Of a stretch of 64,000 bases of DNA, positions 11,481 to 24,116 are shown piece by piece. The translations under genes were made by a program, and so were the position numbers. Under the pieces are notes generated by a model. That model saw nothing but the letters and a program-made list of their open reading frames with translations. It was not told where the DNA came from and made no database searches. Each line of letters begins with the position of its first letter. The first letter of the stretch is position 1. This stretch comes from Symbiodinium kawagutii (lineage: Eukaryota; Sar; Dinophyceae; Suessiales; Symbiodiniaceae): assembly GCA_009767595.1 (NCBI GenBank), contig VSDK01002138.1, positions 62,001 through 126,000 on the forward strand, given 5' to 3'.

Positions 11481-14400
11481 GAGGAGATTGGCCGGGAGCA
11501 TGACTTGAAAAGTTGCAAGTCAGAGAGACTTCCAACAAAATGCCATGGGTTTCGACCTAGCCATTTTTGGGGACACCTATATGGTTGCTTTTTTACTATC
11601 AGTGATTCGTATTGGATGATGAGGGGGCACCCTTGTGGCTTGAGACACCACCGAAATGCCGTGGAATGCTTAGAGAGCTTGGACATTTGCGCGATGTGCC
11701 GGCTGCTTCTTGTCCAGTGTTGAAAAGTGCCTTCATCATCCTTCATCAGTCAGGGTTGCCTTTAGCATCATTTGGGATGACATGGGATGACCATGTGTGA
11801 TGTTACGACCCAAAATCAAATTCCAAGGAGCCAAGGAGTAGATCAAAAACACACGAAGATGTTGCTGTTGAAGTACTCGCTTGCCAACGCCCAACAACCG
11901 GCACCATCAACCACGACCGTCTACCATCATCAAGCGAACACCCGACTTGTGTCGGGCGGCAACTGCATCCTGGCTCTCAGATTGCACTTAAATGTGTGCG
12001 TGTGTATGCGTGTGTGTTCATGCTTGAAATGGTTTTAACATGTCATTAGCATTTCTTAGTACTAATAAATTGTTTACTATTTTGTTATGCATGCATTTTT
12101 ATCATCATGATTAGCCACCACTGATACCCATTCTCAGCCACTACTAATTGACCAATAATTGCTATGATCATCCGATGGCTCGTAACCATAATCAACCACG
12201 ATTAATCACCATCATGAAGCATGATTAATCATCATCTTCCATCATTAATCAACCTCTATAGCCATCATTGACCTTCATTGACCGTTAATTAATTAAACAA
12301 CAACCCATAAGCATCATAGGACCATCATGTGACCATCATCAACTACAATACTTACCATTCTTAATCATTGACTCAACCAACCATGACCGGGCGTTGAACC
12401 TTTAGCCATTGGAGCCTCCAAGCTGGCACCCTCTCTGCCAGGCCAAAGCCAAGCAGTTGATTTCAGCCGTTGAACGTCGTGAAGAAGAGCTGCTGCAGAG
12501 GGAGGCCCAGTTGGAGGAGAACCGGGGACAAACAAATCGAACAAAGCATAGCTGTGGGTCAGAAACTGGTCTCCGGGGGGAAATCGTGGATGGCGAAAGC
12601 GATTGCGAGTAGCTCGATGCTTTCGGTTATACGGACACAGTCTTGCCAAAGCTACATGAGTTCAACTGCTGTATAAAACCGAGGAGGCCAGCTTCCTGGC
12701 CAGCGGGTAGTCGGATCCCCCTGGCTGTTATCCCAATTCTCAGCCAATGGTTTGTCCCCGGACGCAAGGGGTGATGACTAGCCGACTAGCCTCCTCCAGT
12801 GCAGCCAAGCCAAGGTTGTACAGTCCCCCATTCTATTCAACAATTGATAGACATCACTAGATCCCTGTTGATGTGCCACTTGCACCCACATGAAGATGGG
12901 GTGCGAAGTTATAACTGTAGAGTAGACATGGAACCAGCTGTAGCGACATTTTAGTTGGCTGGTATTTCGCAATCGTTTGTCCAACACTTGTGGCTAAGTC
13001 GAGAAAGAACTCATGGAAGTCTCCAACGATCACAAACCGAAACAAGCATCACTCACCAAACACATGCATGTGCAAGTTGTTCTCAATCCTTCTCAAACTA
13101 ACTAACAGCTATCGCACAAGGCCGTGATATCACATCCCACCAAGGCAAAGGTGACACCAATCCCCACAGATCTCTGACTTTGGGCCGGCTGAACCACTAG
13201 GAGGGCTTCGTGGCTGAAAAGCAAAAGCTGCTGGAAGATTGCAGGTGACGAGCGCACGGGGTGACCCACTTGGACTCGGTTGAGCTTCGCTAGGGACTGC
13301 CGGACCCGAAATGGATCCCGAGCCAACTGGCATGGCTCCCAAGCACATCGCCTGATCTCATCAGCAACACCATCCTGCGATGATTGTACAACCCTGGGAC
13401 CCAGGCTCCTTCCAATCTGTTTGGAACTTTCAGAGGTTTCAATCTAACTAGAGCAATCCCCAAGCCAGACCGGTAGCTGTGTCAGCTTGCTCCAGTGGCA
13501 TTTGGATTTTCCCGGACTTTCCATGGCAATGTTGAGCTGCACAGCGACCCAAAGAAACTCCAGACGTTGGGAAGAAGGACGCTGTCCAAGTAAGTCATGA
13601 AGGGCTGGCCAAACGTTTGAACATGTGGCTTTTGCATGTTTGAGCCACCCAGTGGACACCTAATGCATCCATGCGTATGCAACTAGACGTGCATATGCGA
13701 ACGCATGGACCTGCACATGGTCAGATTGCAACCGAGATGACCAACTCTAACAGCCGCGAGCGGCATGCAGTATTTCCAATCAACAGACCAGAAACCTTTC
13801 CCATCCTTTCCCTATTATTTATTAGCAAATGGTTGGCTGACCAATATTTTTCACAGGCCAGGGGTTAAAACCACCAACCAGAAGAGTAAGCAGATCACCA
13901 ACCATTATTGTTGCTTATTTCACCGCAGCCATTAGGAACCTCCATCAATCGTTACTGCTGCTTCAGCTGGCCAGTAACGAGCAATCATTGATCAACTCGT
14001 ATGAGCAGCCAGATGTCCTCTCAGAGAGGTTTGAAAGAATTCAAGGGCACTAATCTTTTCCACTATTTTTCCACTAATTTGAAAGAATTCTAAAGGAATA
14101 AGATTTTCCTTCCCTCGCAGATCTTGCAGGCAACAGATCGAGGAGGAACGATCCGAGCTGCTGCATCGTGTGAAAGCCAGGGAGGAGCGAGTGACAAGTC
14201 CAACCGGGGCGAGGGCAGACAGGGCCCTGGCTTTGATACATCAAACTTGAGCATTTTCCACTATGGTGGTTTTTGAAGCCATAGGGACCCCCACTATAGA
14301 GGGTTTACTACTTGAAATGGCTAATGAAGGATGACTCGGGAGGTCCCCTATGTTGAGAAGCCACCATGTAGATCATTGGTGGTTATACCATGATTTGCCG

Positions 14401-14614
14401 CTTGTGACTTGCCTGCAACCTGTTGCGTTTCCAATCAACTATTGGGACGTGTAGCGCCTCCTACGCATGGTTATTGTTTATATGTGGCGCTTATACCGGG
14501 CGTTTATGGGCAGTACGCAGGCTTACGAGTGACAAAAATGATGAGTGACAACAATGGCAGCCCACAGAAACACTATGACATGTTTGTCATTTTATATGTT
14601 GTTGTTGTTGTTGT

Positions 14615-14679
<65 letters not shown>

Positions 14680-14701
14680 CTGGTGATGATGCTGGTGATG
14701 C

Positions 14702-14772
<71 letters not shown>

Positions 14773-14810
14773 CTGGTGATGATGTTGATGCTGCTGCTGC
14801 TGCTGATGAC

Positions 14811-14870
<60 letters not shown>

Positions 14871-17642
14871 GATGATTTGGAACCTTGTTAAGTCAATTTG
14901 TTGGTGCATTAGATTGTCTTGAGATATTCTAGATATTGTCCTATCGCCGGATCAGAAAAAGCAGATGCAATTGCACGACGGTTATCATCCATCATTTGTC
15001 GTGAATCATGCTTGACGATGGTTCATTATGCATGACGGTTATGGAAGCTTGATGATACTTAATCACGGTGATGATTGGTGCACGTTAAGGGAGGATCTTG
15101 ACCAACAATGATGACCAGCCATGGGTTTTTGGGCCTTCCGAATGTGAGTGCCAACCATGTGCCAACAATTACGGTACCACTGCAACGGATTCAGGATACG
15201 ATGTTGGCGAATGTTGGCGTGTCTGGGTACGCCGGATAGACTTTGATCATAGTCATCATGGGAGTATGAGGGTCACCCAGCATGTCGTTATTGAATTGGC
15301 TGACATGTGTCTTTTATGGATCTAAGGTGAGCGCTCAGATTTCCAAGTGTCAGAAAAAAAGCGAAGCTGAGCTTGAGAGACTTGACAGCAAGCTGCCCTG
15401 GAGTGGAACAGACAGTGATTTTTTTGCTGAAGATGTGGATCTCTGAATGTTTTGTCATGTTGACCCACTTTCGGAGACTGCAACCCTTCTGGATACTTGT
15501 CTTAATCTTTTTTTGGGGCTTCATGCCATTGATCATTGCCATGGAGCAGCAGCAACAGGCTGCTCCTCTCATTGCTGCCCCTGGCATCAAATTGCAAGTC
15601 CGAGATCGTTGACGGAAGGCAACCATGAACAGCCCAGCTGATCTTTTCTCCGCTGAAACCCTGGCTGGTGGATTTTATTAACAACTGCATGGCAATCATT
15701 AATAACTGGTATAACCATTGTCCCTGGTACAGTAATCATTCACAACTGGTTGGTTCACGTGCGCCGATGAATTTCATGACGGGCTGGTGACCGGTCACCA
15801 ACCCCTGGGCCCAGCGTGCCTCAGGCGACGTTTGGCTCTGATCTCGGCCCAAGAGAAGAGCATGGAGGAAACTCTGAAGCATCAAAAGGAGATCCAACGG
15901 CAGGCGGGGCAGATCTCAAGGTGGCGGTCAAGATCCAACCTTGCTTGGAGCACCAACAAAGCTATAGGGATAATTCACCAACCAATCATGGCAAATCCTC
16001 TGAGAAGCCCTCGCAAAAAAAATCATGGTGGAAGGTTAGTTAAAGCTATAGGGATAATAGCCAAGACAGATAGTTGACAGATGATAAGTGTGACGTGCAA
16101 TGGTGCTGACTTCTTGTTCCAGAATGATCATAGCGGTTTAGTGATGGTTTTGATGTTGATCAACCATTGATGGTTAAATGATCAATGATACTTCAATACT
16201 GATATCTAATGATTCACCTGATGACCGTTCACTAATAGTATTGAATGGTTGCTGTAAAGATTGTGTTAATATTGACTCATGCTTGATGATTTATTGGTTC
16301 ATGATAGTTCAATTTTGATTGGATGATCCAATGGTTAATGATATTTCAATAATATTGGTTACATTCAAAATGATTTGCCGATCATACCATGGGTCTTGAT
16401 TTGGTGGTTCTATGTCGGGTGAAGTCGATTATACCTCGGAAACTGTTGGGCACTAAGCCCAAGATATATCCATCACTTTCTTAGAAGTCACCATGATTTC
16501 CTAGATATACCTTGTGTTTAATCAAATAGGTATGATCATCTTGATGCAATCCAACCCAAGATGTACATGTGTTTCATTTGTAAACCTTTTGGACAAAACG
16601 GAAGCATGTCATACCCAGCAAAGATGTTTTTTTTCTGAAAATGTAAGCGAAAGTGGTCGAGGGAAAAGATATTCCAATGTATATCATTATCGCTACAAGT
16701 CCGGTTGGAGGGCGCAGTTTTAAAAACAAATAATATTGTTATCGTACCATTGAGGCAAGTGGGTTTGCGCACAAATGGTACTCGCAAAATGCGATTGTCT
16801 TTTCCGGATCAAAGCTGCTCAAACTTTGGATGGTTGGAAGACGTTGGAGGTAGCACCGGTATGAGATAGCTCACTTATCCATCCATGTATTGATTCTCGT
16901 TGGTGATGATTTCCTTCAATGAACCACGCTTAGCAATGAACACCCACTATCAACCATTAAGTTTTATTCATTTACCTTTGTTGCGCTATTTTTGGTCATC
17001 ATTCAACATCATTTATATAACATGTTTGATTGTCCTGCGAAAGCCTTCCTTTGCTCCTTATTGTTGTTTGGCCATATCTATGAGTCAGCCAATGTTGGAC
17101 TATCATCAAACCACTGCCATACCATTCTCACGACGCAGCCATTCATAAACCATCAGTAGCCGTCAATCACCATCATTAACTCGTGATTAAAACAGCAGGA
17201 ACCATCCTCAACCCACTCTTATACCCTCGTAATCCAACCCAGCAATGGACAATCCATTATCCACTATGTTGCAACTGATGAATCTAGAGTTGGCCACTGT
17301 TATTGTCCATTGCTAAATGATCAAAGGCACTACCAACTAGACTCTGGGAATCCTACACTTGATAATCCAACCAGTAATTAGGCCCTGATCAGGCAAGAAA
17401 TCTACCAATAGGCGTTTCACAAAACAGGGGTACCCTCAAATCATCTTTTTTGTTCACCATTTTTGTTGTTAACCAACCATTCTGGGGGTTTGAACCAGGG
17501 TTTTTAACCATTTTTTGATGCTAATCAACCATTCTAGTGCTTTCCCTATGGCTTGAGAAATCGCCGGTACATCTGGCGCCAGCTCTGTTGCCTCCCGGCG
17601 CGCCAGGCGAATGAGATCCAGCTGTTACAACAGCAGCTGAAG
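11481..17642 (+). CDS. Coiled-coil protein gene, multi-exon (second block)
   Basis: A second run of small coiled-coil exons. Segments: about 11481-11530 (EEIGREHDLKS), 12442-12526 (QLISAVERREEELLQREAQL), 13201-13244 (EGFVAEKQKLLEDC, then GTGACG), 14121-14190 (RQQIEEERSELLHRVKAREE, then GTGACA), 15339-15414 (ISKCQKKSEAELERLDSKLP), 15825-15920 (LISAQEKSMEETLKHQKEIQ, then GTGGCG) and 17583-17642 (ARQANEIQLLQQQLK, then GTGCGC). Acceptors are mostly TCAG or GCAG. All are on the + strand with introns of 0.5-2 kb packed with simple repeats. Whether this is one gene with the 0.7-7.8 kb block, with the glycosyltransferase between, or a second paralogous gene cannot be settled by eye. Start, stop and family are unknown. 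Confidence 0.5.
14265..14365. mobile_element. Foldback family A copy
   Basis: Ends GGTGGTTTTTGAAGCCATAG and CTATGTTGAGAAGCCACC are inverted repeats, with the CCCCC/GGGAGG subterminal blocks and GGATGACTCGGG near the right end. It lies in an intron of the coiled-coil block, 75 bp after an exon. Confidence 0.6.
14599..14876. repeat. Compound trinucleotide repeat (GTT/GAT/GCT)
   Basis: About 280 bp of GTT, GAT, GCT and GGT triplets in blocks: GTT run, long GAT run, GCT run, GAT run, GCT run, GAT run. All six frames stay open for most of it, producing artificial poly-Asp, poly-Met and poly-Ile reading frames up to 160 codons. Confidence 0.95.
17411..17565. mobile_element. Foldback family A copy, enlarged
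   Basis: Left end GGCGTTTCACAAAACAGGGG and right end CCTATGGCTTGAGAAATCGCC. The centre is longer than usual (about 155 bp in all) because an AACCATT-rich segment is repeated. The right end lies about 20 bp before the acceptor of the coiled-coil exon at 17583. Confidence 0.5.
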
Positions 17643-18106
17643 GTGCGCACCTCCGGGGCGATCTTCCCGACAGGTTGGAGATCTTATGATCGTAGGATGA
17701 CGCTTCAAAAACTGTTCAATGTTATATATACTTATGTATTTCGTTGTTTATGTGTGTTTTTAGGTGTTTAGTGTGTTTTTCTTGAAACATGTTTGAATAG
17801 GTCTATTTATATTTATATATGTATTTTTATATAATAGACTTATGGTCAATACTGATCAAGCTGTTTTTTGATGCTTCGATGATCGTTTGATAATGAATAT
17901 GTGATGGTTCATGATCATGGGTACTGATGGTTTACTTCACACTGGAAGTGGAAATCGTGTTTTCGTCATGTCCACACACTGACACCTGGTGCTGCGATGT
18001 GATGTGCTATACCTTTGGGCCTGCCTAACACTTGCGTACGGCTTGTGGCTCCAGAGAGCGGCTGAAGCTGAGGGAAACCTTGATACCAACGCCACAGTGC
18101 CAGAAG

Positions 18107-19193
18107 ATGCTTGGTCTCCTGTCAGCACTTTTGCCATGGCTTGGGGCGGCCAACATCTTAGTGTTTGACACGCTGCCCGTCAATTCAGAAGGCACTTGGT
18201 TGCTCGGACCCGAGCACATCTGCAGGCTTAGAAGAGTGCCTCACGGTTTTGCTCGCGCCAAAGGGCTTGACCTCGGACTATCTGACCTTGGTCTACGAGG
18301 CCCCTGCGCTGACTACAGCCAATGGGACCAAAACAACTCTGGTGCCAGTGGATGGTTCCACGGTCAAGGTGAAGGTGGGTGAAAACATTCCTCAAATGTC
18401 TCCGGTGGACGAGTCCATTGATGGTGAAGGATCTGAATGGAATGGCATTTTGATCGCCACCGATTTTGCCTTGCCATGGGACACCAGCAAGAGCGCAATC
18501 GAGATGATGCTCTCACAGCTGATCATCAGCAATGGGTTTTCGGCAAGGATGATGCCAATGTTCAACTACGCCAATGATGGGGTGGTGGACGACGATGGAT
18601 GTCTTGGGCCTGTGAACAACACCCCTGGTTTCAATGCCGACACGCCGGAAGAAAAGTGTCCTGGAACAAAGGACCTCACCAGCGGGATGTACAAGTACAC
18701 CTTCTTTGCCTATCAAGCTCCAGAGCTTGACTGTGAGAACTGTACGCTCACTTTCAGGAACCGCATTGATGTGGGCATTTTTACTATGATCACAATCAAC
18801 AAGGACCAGAGCCTCGACACCATTGGCACAACTCCGGTCACAAGCATCCATTTTGGGGCACCCGATGGGACGGTTGTGAATGCGTCCAATGAAACCCTCA
18901 TGTACATGGATATCGACCTACCAACCCTGGTGACAATTGGACGGAAGGACTCCCAGGTCTCGTATCCCGATGGAGCCACTGTCACTGTAACAAAGATCAG
19001 TGACACCTCCTTTTACCTGGACTTTGCCATGATGGCTCCTGGTCCTAACCAGATGGCCTTCTACGACCCGGATGTCACAGGCCAGGGGCCTGATGAAGAA
19101 TCTTCAGGCGACGTCGGACTGGCGAACTTCCATATGCTGAGCTTCGGCTTGCTTGTACTTCTTTCTTTTGCTTTGCCCTTCAGCCACGACTGA
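18107..19193 (+). CDS. Putative secreted or GPI-anchored surface protein
   Basis: A single long open frame (from about 18165 to TGA at 19191-19193) encodes roughly 340 residues without low complexity. It begins around SIQKALGCSDPSTSAGLEEC and continues through LTVLLAPKGLTSDYLTLVYE. It has several N-glycosylation sequons (NGT, NNT, NCT, NAS, NET) and paired cysteines (for example CENC). The C-terminus is hydrophobic (FHMLSFGLLVLLSFALPFS, ending HD), as in a GPI signal or a terminal membrane anchor. A good signal-peptide-like start, MLGLLSALLPWLGAANI, lies at 18107 but in another frame; the two frames overlap between about 18165 and 18215. Either a short unseen intron, a one-base lesion or a different upstream exon joins them. 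I do not recognise the family. Role inferred: extracellular or surface. Confidence 0.6.
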
Positions 19194-20221
19194 GGGAGCC
19201 TAGGGCAGCTCGAACTAGACCCAGCAATAATTCGGGTTTAGAGTATCACCTCGGAGCCCTTTGCAAATGAATTTGAGGCTTGGATGTTTGTGAGTCCTTT
19301 GTTGAATTCAGATTTTGGCTGAATAATTTTGTGAAAGGGCTTCGTTCGAGGGATTTCGAGGGTATATAATTTACACATTTGATATCTCTTCAAGGAGTCT
19401 CAAGACAATGTGTTTCCAAACGGCTGCTGTAACCTGCCGACCCAAAGACCCGAGAAAAAAGACTCACGACCAACCGTGGACTACATGGTCGACATTGCAT
19501 GATGCAAGAGCCCCCTAGTGATAATTAATCATGGCTTAACGATGGTTGATGATGGGGTTTGGTTCATTCTGATCGGTGTATTGACCTTGGCTCATCGTGA
19601 TTCATCATGATCCCTAGTAGTTGATCGTTGGCAGTCCTGGTTCAAAAACAGAACATCTCAGAAATGATCGATGAATCTTGGTCGGTAAATCTGCTCGAAC
19701 GACTCTTTGAACGAATGCTTAGACCGTAGATTCTCCCATCATGTTCAGTAGTGTTTGTCCAAAAATAATGTACCCATATGGTTGTTTCTCAAAATAGGGG
19801 ACCCCCCAAGTCATCCTTTATTAACCACTTGTAGCAATAAACCAACTATTTTTTGGGTCCCCTATTTTGAGAAACCCCCATATCGCTGGTTGGTTGGAGA
19901 GAGAGAGGGATAGCTGCAGCTCGTTTGATTGGTCCACACGCGCTCGTCGCCCAGCTGAAGCCCTTCGTTCCGATGGTGACCAGCTAGCTGGGCTTCGTTT
20001 CCCCGTGATAGTTACGGCTATGTCACTGGATGATTCGTTTCCCCAATGATCATCCAGCTATTGTTGGATGGCTATCTCATGAAATAACTGTCGACGTAAC
20101 TATTGGGGAGCAGATCATTTCATGAAATGACAAATCTGCATTTTCTCTGTCAGTTTCCCCATTAGCTTCCCCAATAGCTGGAAAACCCACCAGCTGGTTA
20201 GTTTCTCCAATAGCTATTATT
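19194..20221. other. Intergenic or intronic, no clear gene
   Basis: AT-rich sequence after the surface-protein stop codon, containing a family A foldback at 19776-19882. One short open stretch near 19915-19990 (RLIGPHALVAQLKPFVPMVT then stop) could be an exon but has a competing frame and is not annotated. Confidence 0.35.
19776..19882. mobile_element. Foldback family A copy, well preserved
   Basis: CATATGGTTGTTTCTCAAAA with AGGGGACCCCCC at the left, and GGGTCCCCTATTTTGAGAAA with CCCCCATAT at the right. The outermost ATATGG/CCATAT are also inverted. The interior holds AAGTCATCC and AATAAACCAACTATTTTTTG. Confidence 0.8.
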
Positions 20222-20338
20222 GTATGGCTGTGAGTCAAAACCCCGTACCCCTGGTTCCCCATCATTAACCAGTGTTTTCCTTATTATTGTTGGTAAATTC
20301 TGGATTAGTTGGTTGGTTAATATTGACCCATAGCCGTA
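20222..20338. mobile_element. Foldback family C copy (TATGGCTGTGGGTCAA ends)
   Basis: Left end TATGGCTGTGAGTCAAAACC, right end TATTGACCCATAGCCGTA. The internal GTACCCCTGGTTCCCCATCA and TTAACCAGTGTTTTCC recur almost identically in the copy at 36722-36842 and inverted at 48683-48800. A diverged copy lies at 27377-27506. Confidence 0.75.
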
Positions 20339-20385
20339 TGATCATCTCATGAGCCATCTGCTTGTCACGAATCGTTTTCGCGCAG

Positions 20386-20500
20386 ATCTCCGCCCGGGCC
20401 ATTTCGCTGCGCCACCATGGCGCTGCGCCAAGCAGCAGCTGCACCCAGGATGTGGCCTTGGACAGCTGCGCCCAGTCGTGGCGCCACAAGGTGCCGCTGG
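20386..20500 (+). CDS. Internal exon, hypothetical protein
   Basis: A GC-rich segment between the acceptor TTTTCGCGCAG and the donor GTGAGC. The favoured frame reads ISARAISLRHHGAAPSSSCT then QDVALDSCAQSWRHKVPLG. Two other frames are open over parts, so the frame is uncertain. No family recognised. Confidence 0.4.
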
Positions 20501-23081
20501 GTGAGCAGCGATTTGGAGCCAGGGGTAAGGTTACCCCTGGATTTCGGAGGAGCGAGGCCAGGAGCTACCAGGGATGTTCTAGGCATATGGTCGGAGTTAG
20601 ATGGTTTGATGATGTGTAATGAATTTCAAAATGAGACGAGAGTAGCAGATGGCTAGCTGGTTGATCATTTTCTGTAGTGTTCAGGAATCTTGATTAACCA
20701 ATATTTGCCCACAGGGCTTAACCAACCTGTCACCAACCAGTTATGCTTCAGAAATTGAGGTGGTCAAGACCAAGATGTAAGGAATAATCATACCAGTTCG
20801 TACTGAACTGATCACAGTTGCCACATATGATCAAGACGTCCTTGCCCTGTCAAATCTCTGGATGGCAAGAAACAAGGCCCGTTGAATAGAACAACCTGGC
20901 TTCAGGGGGTCGAGTGGCGCTGCCAGCGTCACAAATTTGTCACACCACCCATCTAAGCGGGTTCGGGGAACAGAACGACCAGGTCATGTGCGCCCTTGGG
21001 ACCTGATCTATTGTCCTGAACAATGGGATCCCATTGCTCAGGCAAGTTTCCGAAATGCATTATTTCTCGCACGCTGGTTTTTCTGGTTCGAAAAACCCGA
21101 TGGAATGTTTCACAGTGGTAAGCAATGGGCAGTGGTTCACACTGACTATCAATCATCCATAATTGCTATGCTGGCCAATGCATATTAATACTAGGGGAAA
21201 TGACCAACACTAACCATGTCAATAATAGCAACATGATTTTATTATATATATATAATCCATGTACTTAATTATTTCTATATATATATATATGTATGTACCA
21301 TCAGTATGGTCAATACTAGGGCGGAATGACCACCAACCATAGCAACACCCTGGGTTCAACAACAACATGGTTGGTTCAGAATGGTTGCCCCCAGCATCGC
21401 TTCAGGTGCGCAGAGTCAGGCGAGAACAACTGGGCGCGTGGTTTGCAACGATGCGTTTTCAGCTGTGAACACCGGCTGGGTTGACGGGTTATGGTTATAT
21501 AACCACAAGGAGGGGCCCCTAAGTTTTAAAACGTTAAGTAACTTATAAGTTAAGTGGGGGAACTTAGAAAAAGTTAACATGAGCTATGGTTACAGAACCA
21601 TTTGGCAATGGTTGGTTGGTGGTTCGTCAGATGACAATGCTTTGTAAATAGTTTATTGTGATTGATGCTTATGATATGATGTTTGGTTAATAGCAGTTAG
21701 TTAATGATGCTTAGTCAGTTTTCATAAACATCATTCACCAACCATTGTTCATTGACTGCCGTTTGACAATGGTTGGCTAATGATGATTAGCCAGATCGGT
21801 TTGATAGATAGTGCTACTAGTGGTTGCTCGAGGTTGATAGCGGTTGATAACGTTTAATGGTCATAGCTATAAGGGGTTTATATGGTTGAACAGTGGATGG
21901 CGAATGGCTTGCCATGTTGGACAGTGGTTGATGATTGATGATGGACCTTGGCTGAAGATGGGTGAATAACGGTGGATAGTGGCTGAGATGATCATGGTGA
22001 GCAGGAGATATTCATTAGCAATGGCCAACATAGGTAGATTCACTTGCTAATAAACCACCATATTTGAAACATGTTCAAGCCACTGACATGGTGCTGGCTT
22101 ACCGAAGAAACATGGGGAATGTATATATTGATATGCATTGCTCATCGGTATCAAATCAGGGACCATCCCATGCAATTGCTGAACTAAAAAGACTTAAAAT
22201 GCGGAAACGTGCACACAAACACATGTGGTTCCCCTGTAGTTCTCATTTCGGGTTGGTTGATGAGTAGCATGAGGGTACACATCTATGGACAGCGCCATAG
22301 TGTTAAGCGTTGTTTCACCTGCAAGTATCACTCAACCACCAAGCCAACTGGGCATGACGTGACATTTCCACCTGGAAATGCAGGTCCTGCGTAGGTGAGC
22401 GCACCGTGAGGAGTGGAAGGCTCCCTGGGGCAGTTTCCAGCAAAAATCCAGGGTCAGGTCAGTGCTATGACGCTAAGATGGTCTACCAAGGGGCTCCACG
22501 TAGATATGTGCCGCGGCCAATCCAACTGTTTTAGTAGCTGACTCATATGAGCAGTGTTTAGAACCAAGTTCGCTGATCATGGCAAAGGATGCAAAGGCTC
22601 GTACGATTTGGCACAAGAGAAGATGCCAGGTGGCCCCCTGAATTAGCTTGTTGGTTACAATAAGGAAGCCTATTGCAGATAAAACGGTAGCTAGATCTAG
22701 TTAACCAGCTCATCAACCTTAACTTAGAAGTGCAGGGGCCACCTTCTATCCATGTTTTTATATACCTGTCTTGGGATCCCACAGCAGTTGGGCAACTGGG
22801 CAACGACACCAATCCACTGAACGTTTCAAGTAAGCTATGCGACATCACGGATATCAGCAGTCGTAGACTCTACAGGTGGGTTGATTTGTTGCCAGTTCTT
22901 GGTGCTTGAAGCCTCGAAGAATTGAGATTTGGGTGGAGTACAGTCACAGCTTCTTCGAGTTTTTTTGCGGGGGATAAATTCGATGGATTTGCCATACGTT
23001 CCACTCAAAAAAAACCTTACATGTTTAGCAGAGGATCTGCAAGCCCCCCTGCAAGAGATGTCTTTGGGGGGGCGACCAGCA
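20501..23081. other. Repeat-rich stretch, no supported gene
   Basis: Contains a family B foldback (20654-20740), AT dinucleotide tracts around 21241-21293, and many ATGGTTG/GATGGTTAATG degenerate repeats. Open frames here are short and lack codon-like composition. Confidence 0.4.
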
Positions 23082-24032
23082 TCAACATGCATCAACTCTT
23101 GATGTGGCGTGAGCCGACAAAATCTTCAAAATAGTGCTGGACAGAGAAGGTAATGGAGGGATAGAGAGTGATTGGATGGTCCAAAATTCGTAGATTTTTG
23201 CCGTTGCTCGTAAACATTTGCTGTTTATTTTTCCAACCAATCTTTGGGATACAGTATTTTGTTGACTTGCGAGTTTTTTCATGACGGGGTGGGGTTGACG
23301 AACATTGTTCAGAGGGGTTGAAAGCACCAACCAGGTGGTTGCTTGACGAGCAGAATTTTTCATGAGGGGTTGGTCCAACCACCAAGCCCTAGAAGCATCC
23401 CAGTGCCAAGCAACTCGGGGAGCCATCACCCTGCTCCCATGTGCACTGCTGCACCTAGGATAAATTAAACGTGTTAGGTTTAACATTTTTTGACCCATGA
23501 TCAATTTACAGATTCTATAGCTGACGATGCCAAATAAATGATGCTTAGTTTGGGCATCAAACACTGGATGAACCGCAAGTATCAAGTGCTTCACAGATGG
23601 AGTGCTTCCATGGCAGTCGTGGAGGCAGCACCCAATGGGGAGGTAGTTGTTGTTCCGCCTCACTAGCTCAGATGGCGCCATGGCAACCCCCGAAGGTACT
23701 GTAAGGAGACATGGCATGATGTCGGGGAGTTCAAGTTGCAAAACGTCGGGGAGTTCCAGCGGCATTGCAAGTGTAAAATTCCAAATTGGTTGGTGGCTTT
23801 CATTTTCCCAGGTATTGGCAGATGGTTGGTTGATGAACTTTTTTTTTCCACCAACCTGTCCATATGCTGAGCTTGGCTGATCAGTTGGGGCATCCAACCA
23901 ACCATCCAACCAACCATCCAACGATCCAACCAACCATCCAACCAGCCAGCCCATCAACCTCCGAAAGCTTTGACAGTCGAAGTGCTTCCTTGACCTTCCT
24001 GGGTCAGCTGACACCTTCGACCTGTAGCTCAA
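23082..24032 (-). other. Long antisense open frame (316 codons), coding status unclear
   Basis: One frame on the - strand stays open for 316 codons from an ATG at about 24032. It includes a Gly-Trp-Leu repeat near its N-terminus that comes from a CCATCCAACCAAC tandem tract (23886-23952) and it crosses two family B foldback elements. The rest has no recognisable domain, and amino acid use looks random. The opposite strand has a plausible exon near 23950-24100 (SESFDSRSASLTFLGQLTPS). More likely a chance opening than a gene, but the length is notable. Confidence 0.2.
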
Positions 24033-24116
24033 CGCCGGCTGTGCCTTGGACGTGCGGTGAAACCGTCAAAGCTATGGGAAGGCCATCCCATTTGGAGATG
24101 TGAAAGTTATAATGAT

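Noticed and set aside
11078..11746. 222-codon open frame on the - strand
   Set aside because: No domain, amino acid use looks random, and the + strand carries a better exon (11250-11339) with proper acceptor and stop.
14409..14922. Poly-Asp, poly-Met and poly-Ile open frames of 105-160 codons
   Set aside because: They are simply the GAT/GCT trinucleotide tract read in different frames.
23886..23952. CRISPR-like array of CCATCCAACCAAC units
   Set aside because: Short degenerate tandem repeat without spacers, in a eukaryotic context.
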